11,734 nucleotides of DNA from Anaerolineae bacterium (GCA_017303735.1 JAFLCF010000140.1:1-11734), one strand, 5' to 3'. Shown: positions 1-7,959, counted from the first letter of the stretch. Notes: generated by a model not told the origin, from the letters alone. Program-made: numbers and translations.

Positions 1-681
1 CTTGCGCGCTTCTACATATTGCTCATATTCATAAATGAGACAACAGCGCAAGCGCCCGCACATGCCGGTGATCTCATCGGGCGTAAGTGAGATGCCTTGT
101 TCTTTTGCCATCTTGATCGAGATCGGCGAGAAGTCGGTCAGGAATTTGGAACAGCAGCGGGTTTCAATGCCGCACGCGCCCATGCCGCCGATGAGTTTCG
201 CTACATCGCGCGGACCGATCTGACGCATCTCGATATGAGTGTTGGGATACAGGTCTTGCATATCCTTGCGCAGGGACTTGAGATCAACCTTTTCTTCCTG
301 CTCGGTGCTGTAGAGGAAGGCGAGGCGTGAACCGTCGTAGTTGTATTCGGCGGAGACCACTTTGATGGTGTTGAGCAGTTTCAACTCCGAGGCGCGAGCG
401 CGGCAATTGATCATGGCTTCGGTCTGTTTGTTGCGCCAGGATTGCTGCAATAAAAGATCGCGGGGGGTGGCACGCCGCTCCACAGATTTCCAGCCGCCTT
501 CGGGGCGAGGCGGGGTTTCTTCTAAAACCTGAATGACTTCGCCAAGGTGGCGTCCGCGCGAGGTATCCACGATCACATGCTCGCCTTTTTGCAGGTCGGG
601 CAGAGAAGAAGAGTCGAAGTGGTAGATCTTGCCGATGGGGGTAAAACGTACACCGATAATGTGTTTAACGTCTGTTTGCAT
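1..681 (-). CDS. ricT: PSP1-domain protein, RicT/YaaT family (partial, C-terminus cut off)
   Basis: The 227 codons visible from the ATG at 681 stay open to the window edge, so the gene is cut at its 3' end. The protein begins MQTDVKHIIGVRFTPIGKIY. Its C-terminal visible part has the cysteine-rich PSP1 signature: a GGMGACGIETRCC stretch, then FSPISIKMAKEQ, then a MCGRLRCCLIYEYEQY stretch. In the family these cysteines bind an iron-sulfur cluster in the RicA/RicF/RicT complex, which in Bacillus subtilis affects RNase Y-dependent RNA processing and development; that role is not established here. No Shine-Dalgarno sequence precedes the ATG. Instead a TATAAT box ends 7 bases upstream, which suggests a leaderless mRNA. 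The gene lies downstream of pfkA on the same strand but is separated from it by a terminator. The family call is secure; the symbol is by family resemblance. Confidence 0.9.
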   Translation of the reverse strand, partial: MQTDVKHIIGVRFTPIGKIYHFDSSSLPDLQKGEHVIVDTSRGRHLGEVIQVLEETPPRPEGGWKSVERRATPRDLLLQQSWRNKQTEAMINCRARASELKLLNTIKVVSAEYNYDGSRLAFLYSTEQEEKVDLKSLRKDMQDLYPNTHIEMRQIGPRDVAKLIGGMGACGIETRCCSKFLTDFSPISIKMAKEQGISLTPDEITGMCGRLRCCLIYEYEQYVEARK

Positions 682-688
682 GGGCGCA

Positions 689-694
689 ATTATA
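689..694 (-). promoter_or_regulatory. -10 box of a probable leaderless promoter for the PSP1 gene
   Basis: Read on the minus strand the sequence is GGTATAAT, then TGCGCCC, then ATG. The 7-base gap places the expected transcription start at or next to the start codon, and no ribosome binding site lies in it. No good -35 hexamer is seen at 16-18 bases; that position falls in the heptad repeat. Confidence 0.55.
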
Positions 695-703
695 CCTGAT
701 GGG

Positions 704-745
704 TGTCTAGTATCAGGCATCAAGTACCAGGTATCAGGTGTCAGG
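704..745. repeat. degenerate heptanucleotide tandem repeat (about 6 units of TATCAGG)
   Basis: Six adjoining 7-base units read tgtctag, tatcagg, catcaag, taccagg, tatcagg and tgtcagg. The period is exactly 7 with no gaps. The array lies between the pfkA terminator and the -10 box of the PSP1 gene, so it overlaps where that promoter's upstream region would be. It resembles the short tandemly repeated heptamers described in cyanobacteria and some other bacteria. A related trio of units occurs inside the coding region near 8652-8673. Confidence 0.7.
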
Positions 746-769
746 TTTTCGTGTGAAATGAGGCTCTGG

Positions 770-811
770 GATTAAATAAGAACAGGCACCCCAGTTTTTG
801 TGGAGTGCCTG
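770..811 (-). terminator. intrinsic terminator of pfkA
   Basis: On the minus strand CAGGCACTCCA (811-801) pairs with TGGGGTGCCTG (793-783) to give an 11-bp stem with one G-T wobble and a 7-base loop. It is followed by TTCTTATTT. It begins 23 bases after the pfkA stop codon. The plus-strand tail is only CTTTTG, so termination is mainly in the minus direction. Confidence 0.8.
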
Positions 812-833
812 CTTTTGTAGGTTGAAAAAACGT

Positions 834-1949
834 TTATCCGAATGTGATACCGAGGTCTCGTGCAGTGAGCACAATATCTGATTCCATCGGCACCATTTTC
901 ATCTTGCCGATGGCTTCTTCAATCGGCACATATTTGACCTGCGGAGGGTCAAGCGCAACCATCACGCCAGATTGTCCCTCTTCCAAACCGCGCACGGCGG
1001 CGGCACCAAAACGTAAGGCGGTGAGACGGTCGAACGAGGTGGGCGAGCCGCCACGCAATAAATGACCGAGCACCACAACCCGCGTTTCCTTACCAGAGAG
1101 GGCATGGATTTCTGCAGCGACTTTTTCACCCACCCCGCCGAGCCGTTCTGCGCGACCGGCTTCTTTTTCGATCACCGATACGCCGCCACCTTTGGGGATT
1201 GCGCCTTCTGCCACGACAACGATGGTGAATTTGCTGCCGCGTTGTTCGCGGTCTTGGATCTTTTCAACGACCTTGTTAATGTCATAGGGATACTCAGGTA
1301 TCAAGATCGCATCGGCAGAGCCAGCCACCCCCGAATGGAGCGCGATCCAACCGGCATATCGTCCCATCACTTCCACGACCATTACACGTCCATGCGATGC
1401 GGCAGTGGAATGCAGACGATCCAACGCTTCGGTAGCGAAGCCAACCGCAGTATCGAATCCGAAAGTCACGTCGGTCTTATCGAGGTCGTTATCAATGGTC
1501 TTGGGTACGGCGATCAGACGCAGACCTTTTTTTGCCAACACATTGGCAATTGCTAGTGAACCGTCACCGCCGACGGTAATGAGCGCGTCGATGTGATGCA
1601 GGCGAAACCCGCGCACGATCTCATCTGAGCGGTCCACTTCTTCTACCGTGCCATCTGGTTTGGTGACCGGATACCGCAACGGATTGTTGCGATTGCTGGT
1701 GCCGAGGATCGTTCCGCCCAGATGTGTGATTCCCTGGATCTTTCGGCGGGTAAGCGGCACGAATCCGCCATCGGGATATTCCTCAGGCGAAAGGATACCG
1801 TGAAACCCATCAAGGACTCCGTACACTTCCCAGCCGCGTTTGATCGCAGATAGTGCCGCCGCGCGGATGACCGCGTTCAACCCTGGGGCGTCACCTCCGC
1901 CGGTGCTTATGGCTATTTTTTTGATCTGTGGAATTTGATTTGCAGACAT
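834..1949 (-). CDS. pfkA: 6-phosphofructokinase
   Basis: This enzyme phosphorylates fructose 6-phosphate to fructose 1,6-bisphosphate, the committed step of glycolysis, in the cytoplasm. Of 371 residues, the N-terminus has the nucleotide loop GGGDAPGLNAVIRA (17-30). Next come GGDGS (127-131), the catalytic PKTIDND (149-155, Asp153 equivalent to the catalytic Asp of the Escherichia coli enzyme), MGRYAGW (195-201) and the substrate motif GHLLRGGSPTSFDR (295-308). Glycine in GGDGS is typical of ATP users, while lysine in PKTIDND is typical of pyrophosphate users. The combination is known in some ATP-dependent members, so ATP is more likely but not proven. The protein is longer than the 320-residue E. 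coli enzyme. A clear CAGGAG ribosome binding site lies 7 bases before the ATG. It is divergent from the kinase at 2155. Confidence 0.95.
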   Translation of the reverse strand: MSANQIPQIKKIAISTGGGDAPGLNAVIRAAALSAIKRGWEVYGVLDGFHGILSPEEYPDGGFVPLTRRKIQGITHLGGTILGTSNRNNPLRYPVTKPDGTVEEVDRSDEIVRGFRLHHIDALITVGGDGSLAIANVLAKKGLRLIAVPKTIDNDLDKTDVTFGFDTAVGFATEALDRLHSTAASHGRVMVVEVMGRYAGWIALHSGVAGSADAILIPEYPYDINKVVEKIQDREQRGSKFTIVVVAEGAIPKGGGVSVIEKEAGRAERLGGVGEKVAAEIHALSGKETRVVVLGHLLRGGSPTSFDRLTALRFGAAAVRGLEEGQSGVMVALDPPQVKYVPIEEAIGKMKMVPMESDIVLTARDLGITFG

Positions 1950-2141
1950 ATATAACTCCTGAAGGTATGGGAGGTAGCGATAAAAAATCGTTCCAATCAG
2001 TCATTATAGTCCCAAGCCGTTCCGGCGCATGATATTAAAAGGTTAATAAATAAAATCCGAGACGGAAGTCATGCGGCGGGCGAGATACATGTCATAAAAA
2101 ACTAATATTCAAAAGCAATATTTTGTAGAGACCGGGCTGGG

Positions 2142-2147
2142 TATACT
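2142..2147 (+). promoter_or_regulatory. -10 box of a probable leaderless promoter for the histidine kinase
   Basis: The sequence GGGTATACTGGTTCAAATG puts TATACT 7 bases before the ATG at 2155, with no Shine-Dalgarno sequence in between. The geometry matches the PSP1 gene start and the start at 9387. A -35 hexamer is not evident. This also supports 2155 as the start. Confidence 0.5.
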
Positions 2148-2154
2148 GGTTCAA

Positions 2155-3366
2155 ATGCAAGATATAAAGACTCTCGACAAAATACCCGTTTTGAAGCTCG
2201 CGTTTAGCGGGCTTTCAGAGCACGAACTGGAGGAGATGGCAGCTCTTACCGATCTGCGTATTTATCCTGCATATCATGTCTTGTGTCGCGAAGGCGCACA
2301 TGAAGAGACCTTCTATGTCATCGCCAGCGGCACCGCTGTTATCACCAAAACCATTGGCGATGGGGAAGGCGAACGCACTTTGCGCGAAGTGGGCATGGGT
2401 GACCTTGTTGGCGAGATGGCATTGATTCAGAACGCCCCGCGCTCGGCAACGGTCCGCACCACTAGCGAATGTACTGTGCTCGAAATGGACAAAGCTCACT
2501 TCGAGACCATGCTTCGTCGCAGCCCACGCATGGCGTTGGATATCATCCGCACCACACTAGACCGATTGCGCGAAAATGACCAGACCATGATCGCAGACTT
2601 GCAGAAATCCAACCAGGTGCTGCATCAGCTTGACCGTAACAAAACGGAATTCATCGATGTCGTGGCGCATGAATTACGCACGCCTCTTACCATCCTTAAG
2701 GGATATGCCAATCTGCTTAATTCCTCTGCTGAGATAAAAGATCACCCCACATTATCTTCGGTTTCGGAGGGAATTCAAAACGGAGCCGACCGCATTCACA
2801 GCATTGTCAACGCCATTCTGGATGTCACCCGCATTGGCAACGAAGAGCTGACCTTGCGTCGTTCGCCGATCTTGTTGAAGCAGGTCATCCTCGAAGTCTT
2901 TAGCGGATTAACAAAAGCCGCCTCAGACCGGACCATTGAATTGATCCACCTTCCCGAAGCGGATACTCCCCTCATCCACGGCGACCCGGGGCTGATCCAC
3001 AAAGCCCTGCATCACCTGGTGATCAATGCCATCAAATACACCCCCGATGGCGGCAAGGTGACCGTCTCTACCCGCAAAACCAGCATGAAAAATGAATCGC
3101 CGGGTGTATTGATCTCCGTCCAGGATACAGGTATCGGCTTGGATGTTGAACATCATGACCTGGTCTTTGAAAAGTTTTATCAGGCAGGTCATGCTGCCAT
3201 CCACTCCTCGGGGACGACCAGTTTCAAAGGCGGCGGACCGGGTCTTGGGTTGGCGATCGTGCGCGGCGTGGCGCAGGTGCATGGAGGCAAGGCATGGGTG
3301 GAAAGCCTGGGTCATGACGAGGTAAATTTCCCCGGCTGTATTTTCCACCTGCTATTGCCGGTTTGA
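2155..3366 (+). CDS. sensor histidine kinase with N-terminal cyclic-nucleotide-binding-like domain
   Basis: The 403-residue protein has no membrane segment and should be cytoplasmic. Residues about 12-122 form a cNMP-binding/CRP-like beta barrel, including the phosphate-binding-cassette-like GEMALIQNAPRSATV (86-100). A coiled linker (about 130-162) leads to the HisKA domain with the H-box FIDVVAHELRTPLT and phosphorylatable His172. The HATPase domain has the N-box LVINAIKY (Asn291), the G1 box DTGIGL (324-329) and the G2 box GGGPGLGLAI (359-368). All catalytic residues needed for autophosphorylation are present. The likely role is to sense a small nucleotide or other ligand and pass phosphate to a response regulator. 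No regulator gene is adjacent, so it is an orphan kinase. The -10 box just before the ATG supports this start. Confidence 0.92.
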   Translation: MQDIKTLDKIPVLKLAFSGLSEHELEEMAALTDLRIYPAYHVLCREGAHEETFYVIASGTAVITKTIGDGEGERTLREVGMGDLVGEMALIQNAPRSATVRTTSECTVLEMDKAHFETMLRRSPRMALDIIRTTLDRLRENDQTMIADLQKSNQVLHQLDRNKTEFIDVVAHELRTPLTILKGYANLLNSSAEIKDHPTLSSVSEGIQNGADRIHSIVNAILDVTRIGNEELTLRRSPILLKQVILEVFSGLTKAASDRTIELIHLPEADTPLIHGDPGLIHKALHHLVINAIKYTPDGGKVTVSTRKTSMKNESPGVLISVQDTGIGLDVEHHDLVFEKFYQAGHAAIHSSGTTSFKGGGPGLGLAIVRGVAQVHGGKAWVESLGHDEVNFPGCIFHLLLPV

Positions 3367-3379
3367 TACTGCCGCGCAG

Positions 3380-3405
3380 AGCGGAGAGCGGATGCTCTCT
3401 CCGCT
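3380..3405 (+). terminator. hairpin after the histidine kinase, possible terminator
   Basis: AGCGGAGAG (3380-3388) pairs with CTCTCCGCT (3397-3405), a perfect 9-bp GC-rich stem with an 8-base loop. It starts 13 bases after the kinase stop codon. It lacks a T-tract, so it may be a processing or stabilising hairpin rather than a factor-independent terminator. Confidence 0.4.
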
Positions 3406-3524
3406 CGAAGTCGAAGCGTGGGCACGTAAGGTGAGCATTTATCGAAACTTCGTACTACAGGCAGTGTTATTGATTAGCGTAATGTCAAATCTGTGCATTC
3501 AAACAAACCAAAGGAGAATTTAAT

Positions 3525-3689
3525 ATGGACAACAAAGTTTTGCAAGTCATCGTAGCGCTCTTTATCCCCCCTCTCGCCGTGTACATGAAGAATGGCAAGA
3601 TCGACAACGATTTCTGGATCAATATCGTTGCGACCCTGCTCGGTGGTCTCCCTGGCGTCCTCCACGCTCTGTGGGTCATCCTGCGCTAA
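3525..3689 (+). CDS. YqaE/Pmp3 family small membrane protein
   Basis: This 54-residue protein is below the usual ORF cutoff. It reads MDNKVLQVIVALFIPPLAVY, then MKNGKIDNDFWINIVATLLG, then GLPGVLHALWVILR. The pattern of one hydrophobic helix ending in PPLAV, a short polar loop, DFWINI, and a second helix ending in GxPGxxHALWVIL is diagnostic of the UPF0057/Pmp3 proteolipids. These small two-helix proteins of the cytoplasmic membrane are linked in yeast and plants to membrane potential and salt stress; their bacterial role is unclear. A strong AGGAG ribosome binding site lies 9 bases before the ATG and a strong terminator follows, so it is probably a single-gene transcript. Confidence 0.9.
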   Translation: MDNKVLQVIVALFIPPLAVYMKNGKIDNDFWINIVATLLGGLPGVLHALWVILR

Positions 3690-3705
3690 ACGCAATTTTG
3701 TAACG

Positions 3706-3750
3706 AAACGACTCACCTGCATTCGCTTGCAGGTGGGTCGTTTGTTTTAA
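3706..3750 (+). terminator. strong intrinsic terminator after the YqaE/Pmp3 gene
   Basis: AAACGACTCACCTGCA (3706-3721) pairs with TGCAGGTGGGTCGTTT (3728-3743), a 16-bp stem with one G-T wobble and a 6-base loop containing TTCG. The run TTTGTTTTAA follows. It starts 17 bases after the stop codon. Confidence 0.92.
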
Positions 3751-3768
3751 TCCCTTGTATTTGCCGGG

Positions 3769-3774
3769 TATACT
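3769..3774 (+). promoter_or_regulatory. orphan -10-like box with no gene behind it
   Basis: GGGTATACTG here is identical over 10 bases to the box in front of the histidine kinase. No start codon follows at the expected distance and no plus-strand gene is found downstream. It could be the promoter of a gene lost when the accessory segment to its right arrived, or chance. Confidence 0.25.
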
Positions 3775-3809
3775 GTTTTCCTTTCAAAACAAAACCCTCT
3801 CCTGCCTCC

Positions 3810-3923
3810 CTACTCAAACCCCACCCTCGGCAGTTGACCTGCAATCTCCACCGCCCGTCCGCTGACATGAATCAAGTTCAAGCGCATTTTTTCGACTTTG
3901 AAATTGCCTGCCTGAATCAGCAA
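3810..3923 (-). pseudogene. open tail in frame with the NACHT gene, possible gene remnant
   Basis: After the TAG stop of the NACHT gene (3926-3924) the same frame stays open for 37 codons to a second TAG at 3812-3810. It reads LLIQAGNFKVEKMRLNLIHV and ends SGRAVEIAGQLPRVGFE. The segment is GC-richer than the end of the NACHT gene. Its last 23 residues share a hydrophobic pattern with the tail encoded at 8330-8428 (GRAVEIA against GQMVELV). It may be the 3' end of a lost gene or a readthrough extension. It ends in a copy of the gene-end motif, GGTGGGGTTTGAGTAGGG. A faint likeness to transposase tails is not firm enough to name. Confidence 0.35.
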
Positions 3924-6900
3924 CTACTCATCATCTAATACTCCACTTAAGGGATTCGCAGCACGGCGCGTCTGAAAATTACCAAACCACAATAGGAACA
4001 TGAAACTCGCCGCCCAAATACCCCAGAAATAGGTACTGTATTGCCATCCCCATTGCATATATAACATTTGCCTACTTAATAAATATGCCGATAAAGCTAC
4101 TAAGGTAACCAACAAATTAGGAAAATTTTTGTTCTTGAAAAGGGAAATAATAAAAACTCCTAAAAAGATAAGAATAATTATTGCAACAGGCAATGCTCCT
4201 CCAATAATAAGTCCATTGTAACCATAGCTAAAAAAAGTGCTACTGGTAATTTTACTAATACTCCCGTTGTTGAAACCAATAATAATTCCTGCAATACTGC
4301 CGATAATGATGCCGAACAGTGTTTGAAAAAACCAATTATTAGCAAAATAATCTGGCTCTGGACGTGAAATAAGATTGGATCTTCTTCGATTTAATATCGC
4401 AGTAATTTCTGTAGCTGTTATCGCAATATATCCGCCTACAATGGCATAAAATATAAGCGGTTCAAAGATTTTATTTCTAAAAACATTAATATAAATACCA
4501 ATAACAGATCCAATCACAGCACAAATAGGAACCGCAATAACTAACGCGCATCCAGAAATAATTCCTTGTGCTTCCTCAATGGAGTCTAAGAGATTGCTCC
4601 AGATACTTAAGCGAACAATACCAAAAGTTATACAATATATTATTAAGAAATCTAATATTATATTGCTGGAATACTTGGTACTAACTGCAATTAATCCCAA
4701 TAAAACTATGTAAAACCAGGCTTTAGCTAGATCATAATCAAGTTTTTTCGTAGCAACCAGTACACACACTATTAACATTACTATTCCCCAGAGTCCAACT
4801 ATGGAGTTTGTTTGTTTCGAAAATTGCAAAGTGTTGGAAAAGAAGTTAATTACTCCCCAGAGATTTAATAAGCAAATAAAAATTAGGAGTAATTTGATTC
4901 CTTTAGACTGCCAACTAGTTGAAAAATAATAATCCAATGGGCGATTTATATTGCGCCAATCGGTTATGGTCGGAGTAATTACATTATTGGGAGACAATAT
5001 ATGTAAAGCTCGCTTACTTAAGGTGTTTCTTAAGAAATCTTGGACATGATTTTCTTTTTGCTGATTTATAAGTATAGGAACAGCCAATCTTTGGTCAAAA
5101 TTCGAGAATAAAGACTTATACTCTGGTAGGGCATATTGAGGCGTAGTTGATATTAAATATGCGCATCGCCCTGCAATTACTTGAAGAGCAGAATTATCTG
5201 GTTCGTTAAACGGTTCCCATACCCAATCAAATTGTTTGAACCTACGTTGTTTAACGGTTAGGTTAACCAACCTTAAAGCGTCTTCTATATTAGGCTTGGA
5301 AAATAAAACAGCCAGTCGCCAAGCAGCTTTGTAAGCTATTTCTGCCTCCTCGTCCCACAATAGTTCTACCAAGCCCAACGCCGCCACTGGGGAGCCGATC
5401 GTTAGCAATCCATCGAAAGCCCAGTAGCCCCCCTTTTCAGCCATAGAGACTAAAACAGGTACAGCAACATCGCCCATTGCGTATAAATATTGACGGGTCG
5501 TGTTGTCGTAGTGCCAATCGGCTAGTGCTTGGGCAGCGGCGGGAAGATTGGTAAGTGATAAGATTTTTGCTGCTGCTAACTGTTCGGTTTTATTTTCTGA
5601 ATGGATTTTATCTCTTAAGAAATTAAATAAATCTATCCCGCGCGGACGTGGGTCAGATGCCACTAATGCTAAAGCATGTGCAATATTTTCCCTTGTAAGT
5701 GCTTCTGTTATGTGTTCTTTGAATAAACGTATTAGTTCATTCGCATAAACTGAATCTACTTGTTGAGCATCTCCAAGGCATTCAAAAGCTAATATGGGAT
5801 CTTCTACGAAAATATGGCGGATAAGGTTAGTGCTGTCATGCCCTATCCCGCACCACAATCGCACAACTTCACGCCAGGCATCTTTATCTTTTTTGAAAAA
5901 ATCTATCAGTTTTTTGGGTTCACTCATCAGAGCTTTTGCAGCAAAGAATTCCTGCAATGTCAAATGAGCAAACTGATATCGAACTCCTCCATCGACGGGT
6001 ATTAATAGCCCACTGCGTTCTATAATTTCATCCAAGACTTGTTGTGCATCTTCTTCACTTAAACTTAAACGCGGTAGTACCTTTTGTATTTGTTTTAAAG
6101 CGACAACGAGATCTATACTCCGTCTATCACCACCAGATTGGCCGCTGTGATTAAATAGTGCGAGATCTTGCAATATGAACTGTTTTTGATTTGTTTTGTA
6201 GGTGCTTCGCTCTCTGTGTCGATCTAAAAATAGTGCTGTTGAGCTTTCGTAAAATTCAGTTCGAGAATGCGGCAGTACAAATGCAGTATCAGTATAGAGA
6301 TGCGCCATCATGGTTAGCAATAAAGGATTTCGCGCTAACGCCATTATTGATGGCCGTTCATGTAATGTTCGCAGAAAATGCTCAATTGATTTTCCTTCAG
6401 CAATTGGCATGTCTGGTTCCCAAGCGGTCAAGAAGCGTCGAATTTGATGATCGTTGAATTCAACAATTTCGAGCTTTTTAAAGGAGTGCTCTGAAAACTC
6501 TTCTCGATATACTTGGGTGCGGCAAGTTACTACAACACGTGTTTGTGGGTATTTCTTAAGTAAATCTGTAATTTGGCGTATAACCCCTCCACGCGACTGA
6601 CTACTGACTTCATCAAGTCCATCAAGTAACAACAAGAGTTTTCCATTTTTTAGGAAAGCATTAATAAAATCTAACGCATTAGGAAAACCAGCATGTACCA
6701 TTGCTTCTACAAGATGGTCAACTAAAAGCATTTCAGAGCCATCTAGGCGTGTTAATTCTACTAATATAGGCACTGGCTGATTTCGCAAATCACTTAATCC
6801 CCGCCGTGCATATGTTAATGTCAGATGACGCATCAACATCGATTTGCCTGCGCCGGGCGAACCTACAATTACCAATTTTTGTCGACTCTGAATTTCCTGA

Positions 6901-7517
6901 TAAGCATCAACTGCATCTCGATTAATATTTCCAGAAACTTTCAGTGGCACATATATTTCAGCCATTTTTAACGGACGTTCTTCACGGAAAGATATTTTTA
7001 GTTCTTGATATTCTTTTTCCAGTGCTTGGCGGTAGCGTTGTAAAGTAAACATCCAAAACGGATAAAGCCCTGCTACTAATTGATAGATACTTTCAAATAT
7101 CCACTTGAAAAAACGTGTTAAGTAATCTTTGATAACGTCACGTAAGATTAATAATATTGCTAAAATACCCGCAACAACCCAACCCATATTGGGTTGGAAT
7201 AAATCTTTCACTTCATCCATCGGAGACCGATTTCCTAAAGATGTTTGATATGCTGTTTCATAGACCTCAACAACTTCGGACATGGGCATTCCCACATCGG
7301 TTGCGTCTTTTTCAAAAAGTACAGCCAAATCGGTTGGCGACTTATGTTGCAAGCCCTGTTCTACATCGTGTTGGGCACGTATTTGGATGGCATGTATTAA
7401 GGTCTCGCGCGTGAATGGAGGTGTAGGCGTTTGCGCTTGTACTGGAAAAACATATATCAGGAAAGAAAATAGACCAATTATCAAGATCAGAATATGTAGT
7501 AAACGAAGTTTTTGCAT
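3924..7517 (-). CDS. NACHT-domain STAND ATPase with signal-peptide-like N-terminus and multi-helix membrane C-terminus
   Basis: The 1197-residue protein starts with a hydrophobic segment (5-25) ending in VQAQ, like a signal peptide. A polar stretch (about 30-110) and a membrane helix (about 112-128) follow. The NACHT ATPase has Walker A GSPGAGKS (219-226), Walker B LLLLLDGLDEV (294-304), sensor-like VVVTCRTQVY (328-337), NPLLLTMMAHLY (397-408) and FAHLTLQEFFAA (516-527). Residues about 560-840 are helical and HEAT-like. Residues about 873-1180 carry roughly ten membrane helices. NACHT STAND ATPases oligomerise on ligand binding and switch on an attached effector; bacterial members include anti-phage proteins. 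Here the membrane region is a plausible effector and the outside stretch a plausible sensor (inference). An AGGT ribosome binding site precedes the ATG by about 9 bases. The C-terminal coding part is markedly AT-rich, which suggests transfer. Confidence 0.88.
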   Translation of the reverse strand: MQKLRLLHILILIIGLFSFLIYVFPVQAQTPTPPFTRETLIHAIQIRAQHDVEQGLQHKSPTDLAVLFEKDATDVGMPMSEVVEVYETAYQTSLGNRSPMDEVKDLFQPNMGWVVAGILAILLILRDVIKDYLTRFFKWIFESIYQLVAGLYPFWMFTLQRYRQALEKEYQELKISFREERPLKMAEIYVPLKVSGNINRDAVDAYQEIQSRQKLVIVGSPGAGKSMLMRHLTLTYARRGLSDLRNQPVPILVELTRLDGSEMLLVDHLVEAMVHAGFPNALDFINAFLKNGKLLLLLDGLDEVSSQSRGGVIRQITDLLKKYPQTRVVVTCRTQVYREEFSEHSFKKLEIVEFNDHQIRRFLTAWEPDMPIAEGKSIEHFLRTLHERPSIMALARNPLLLTMMAHLYTDTAFVLPHSRTEFYESSTALFLDRHRERSTYKTNQKQFILQDLALFNHSGQSGGDRRSIDLVVALKQIQKVLPRLSLSEEDAQQVLDEIIERSGLLIPVDGGVRYQFAHLTLQEFFAAKALMSEPKKLIDFFKKDKDAWREVVRLWCGIGHDSTNLIRHIFVEDPILAFECLGDAQQVDSVYANELIRLFKEHITEALTRENIAHALALVASDPRPRGIDLFNFLRDKIHSENKTEQLAAAKILSLTNLPAAAQALADWHYDNTTRQYLYAMGDVAVPVLVSMAEKGGYWAFDGLLTIGSPVAALGLVELLWDEEAEIAYKAAWRLAVLFSKPNIEDALRLVNLTVKQRRFKQFDWVWEPFNEPDNSALQVIAGRCAYLISTTPQYALPEYKSLFSNFDQRLAVPILINQQKENHVQDFLRNTLSKRALHILSPNNVITPTITDWRNINRPLDYYFSTSWQSKGIKLLLIFICLLNLWGVINFFSNTLQFSKQTNSIVGLWGIVMLIVCVLVATKKLDYDLAKAWFYIVLLGLIAVSTKYSSNIILDFLIIYCITFGIVRLSIWSNLLDSIEEAQGIISGCALVIAVPICAVIGSVIGIYINVFRNKIFEPLIFYAIVGGYIAITATEITAILNRRRSNLISRPEPDYFANNWFFQTLFGIIIGSIAGIIIGFNNGSISKITSSTFFSYGYNGLIIGGALPVAIIILIFLGVFIISLFKNKNFPNLLVTLVALSAYLLSRQMLYMQWGWQYSTYFWGIWAASFMFLLWFGNFQTRRAANPLSGVLDDE

Positions 7518-7578
7518 AGTTTTTTACCTGAAATAGTGTTTGTACAAGTTTATTGATTTTGATCTTTTATTTTCATTG

Positions 7579-7605
7579 CTCTACTCAAACTTCACCACGC
7601 GGACA
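7579..7605 (-). repeat. gene-end motif, copy 2
   Basis: The minus strand reads TCCGCGTGGTGAAGTTTGAG then TAGAG, between the winged-helix gene and the NACHT gene. With an AGGA upstream it also forms an 11-codon-scale mini-ORF, MLNVRVVKFE. This resembles a shortened HsdS C-terminus (MLMNGQV plus tail), so it may be a relic of such an end. Confidence 0.5.
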
Positions 7606-7617
7606 TTCAGCATTCCT

Positions 7618-7959
7618 TTACCAAACTTTAAATAATACAATCACAGCCAAAACTATTAATAAGATTGTGAGGATAAGAAGCCAAAGCAATTGAAGTGCGA
7701 TTATGCTCGTGTGATAATCTAATCTCTCATCTAACGGTTTAAACACCCATATATAGAAAAATCCCTTTTGAGTGAGTTGATACTTAATATTTCGTATTGA
7801 AGATAAGTATCCATTTTCATACAAGATGTTTAACTTCTCTTGTAATTGATCTGAATTGATATTTGTTTTTGTAGCTATTTGTGTGGTGGAAACATATCCC
7901 TCATTGTCAGCAGGTAATTTTTCTATTGTCATCATTATGGTGTGTTGTGTATTGTCCAT
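7618..7959 (-). CDS. winged-helix-like protein with C-terminal membrane anchor
   Basis: I do not recognise the family. From the ATG at 7959 the protein has 113 residues. Residues about 5-67 look like a winged helix: a first helix (HTIMMTIEKLP), a helix-turn-helix (TTQIATKTNINSDQLQEKLN), then LYENGYLSSI with the strand pair IKYQLTQKGFFYI. Residues 86-110 form one strongly hydrophobic membrane helix with a two-to-three residue tail, so the DNA- or protein-binding domain should face the cytoplasm. An ATG at 7980 would add seven residues. I prefer 7959 because AAGGG lies 8 bases upstream and the 7980 start has no ribosome binding site. Its place directly before the NACHT gene on the same strand suggests a regulator or adaptor of it. 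Confidence 0.75.
   Translation of the reverse strand: MDNTQHTIMMTIEKLPADNEGYVSTTQIATKTNINSDQLQEKLNILYENGYLSSIRNIKYQLTQKGFFYIWVFKPLDERLDYHTSIIALQLLWLLILTILLIVLAVIVLFKVW

Noticed and set aside
35..532. Plus-strand open frames across the left edge
   Set aside because: They are antisense to the PSP1 gene, whose minus-strand frame has the family's conserved cysteine motifs, while these have none.
1062..1556. Plus-strand 164-residue open frame
   Set aside because: Lies wholly antisense to pfkA, which has all catalytic motifs; the frame has no recognisable domain or ribosome binding site.
3474..3722. Minus-strand open frames opposite the YqaE/Pmp3 gene
   Set aside because: The plus-strand frame has the ribosome binding site, the family motifs and a terminator; the minus frames run into that terminator.
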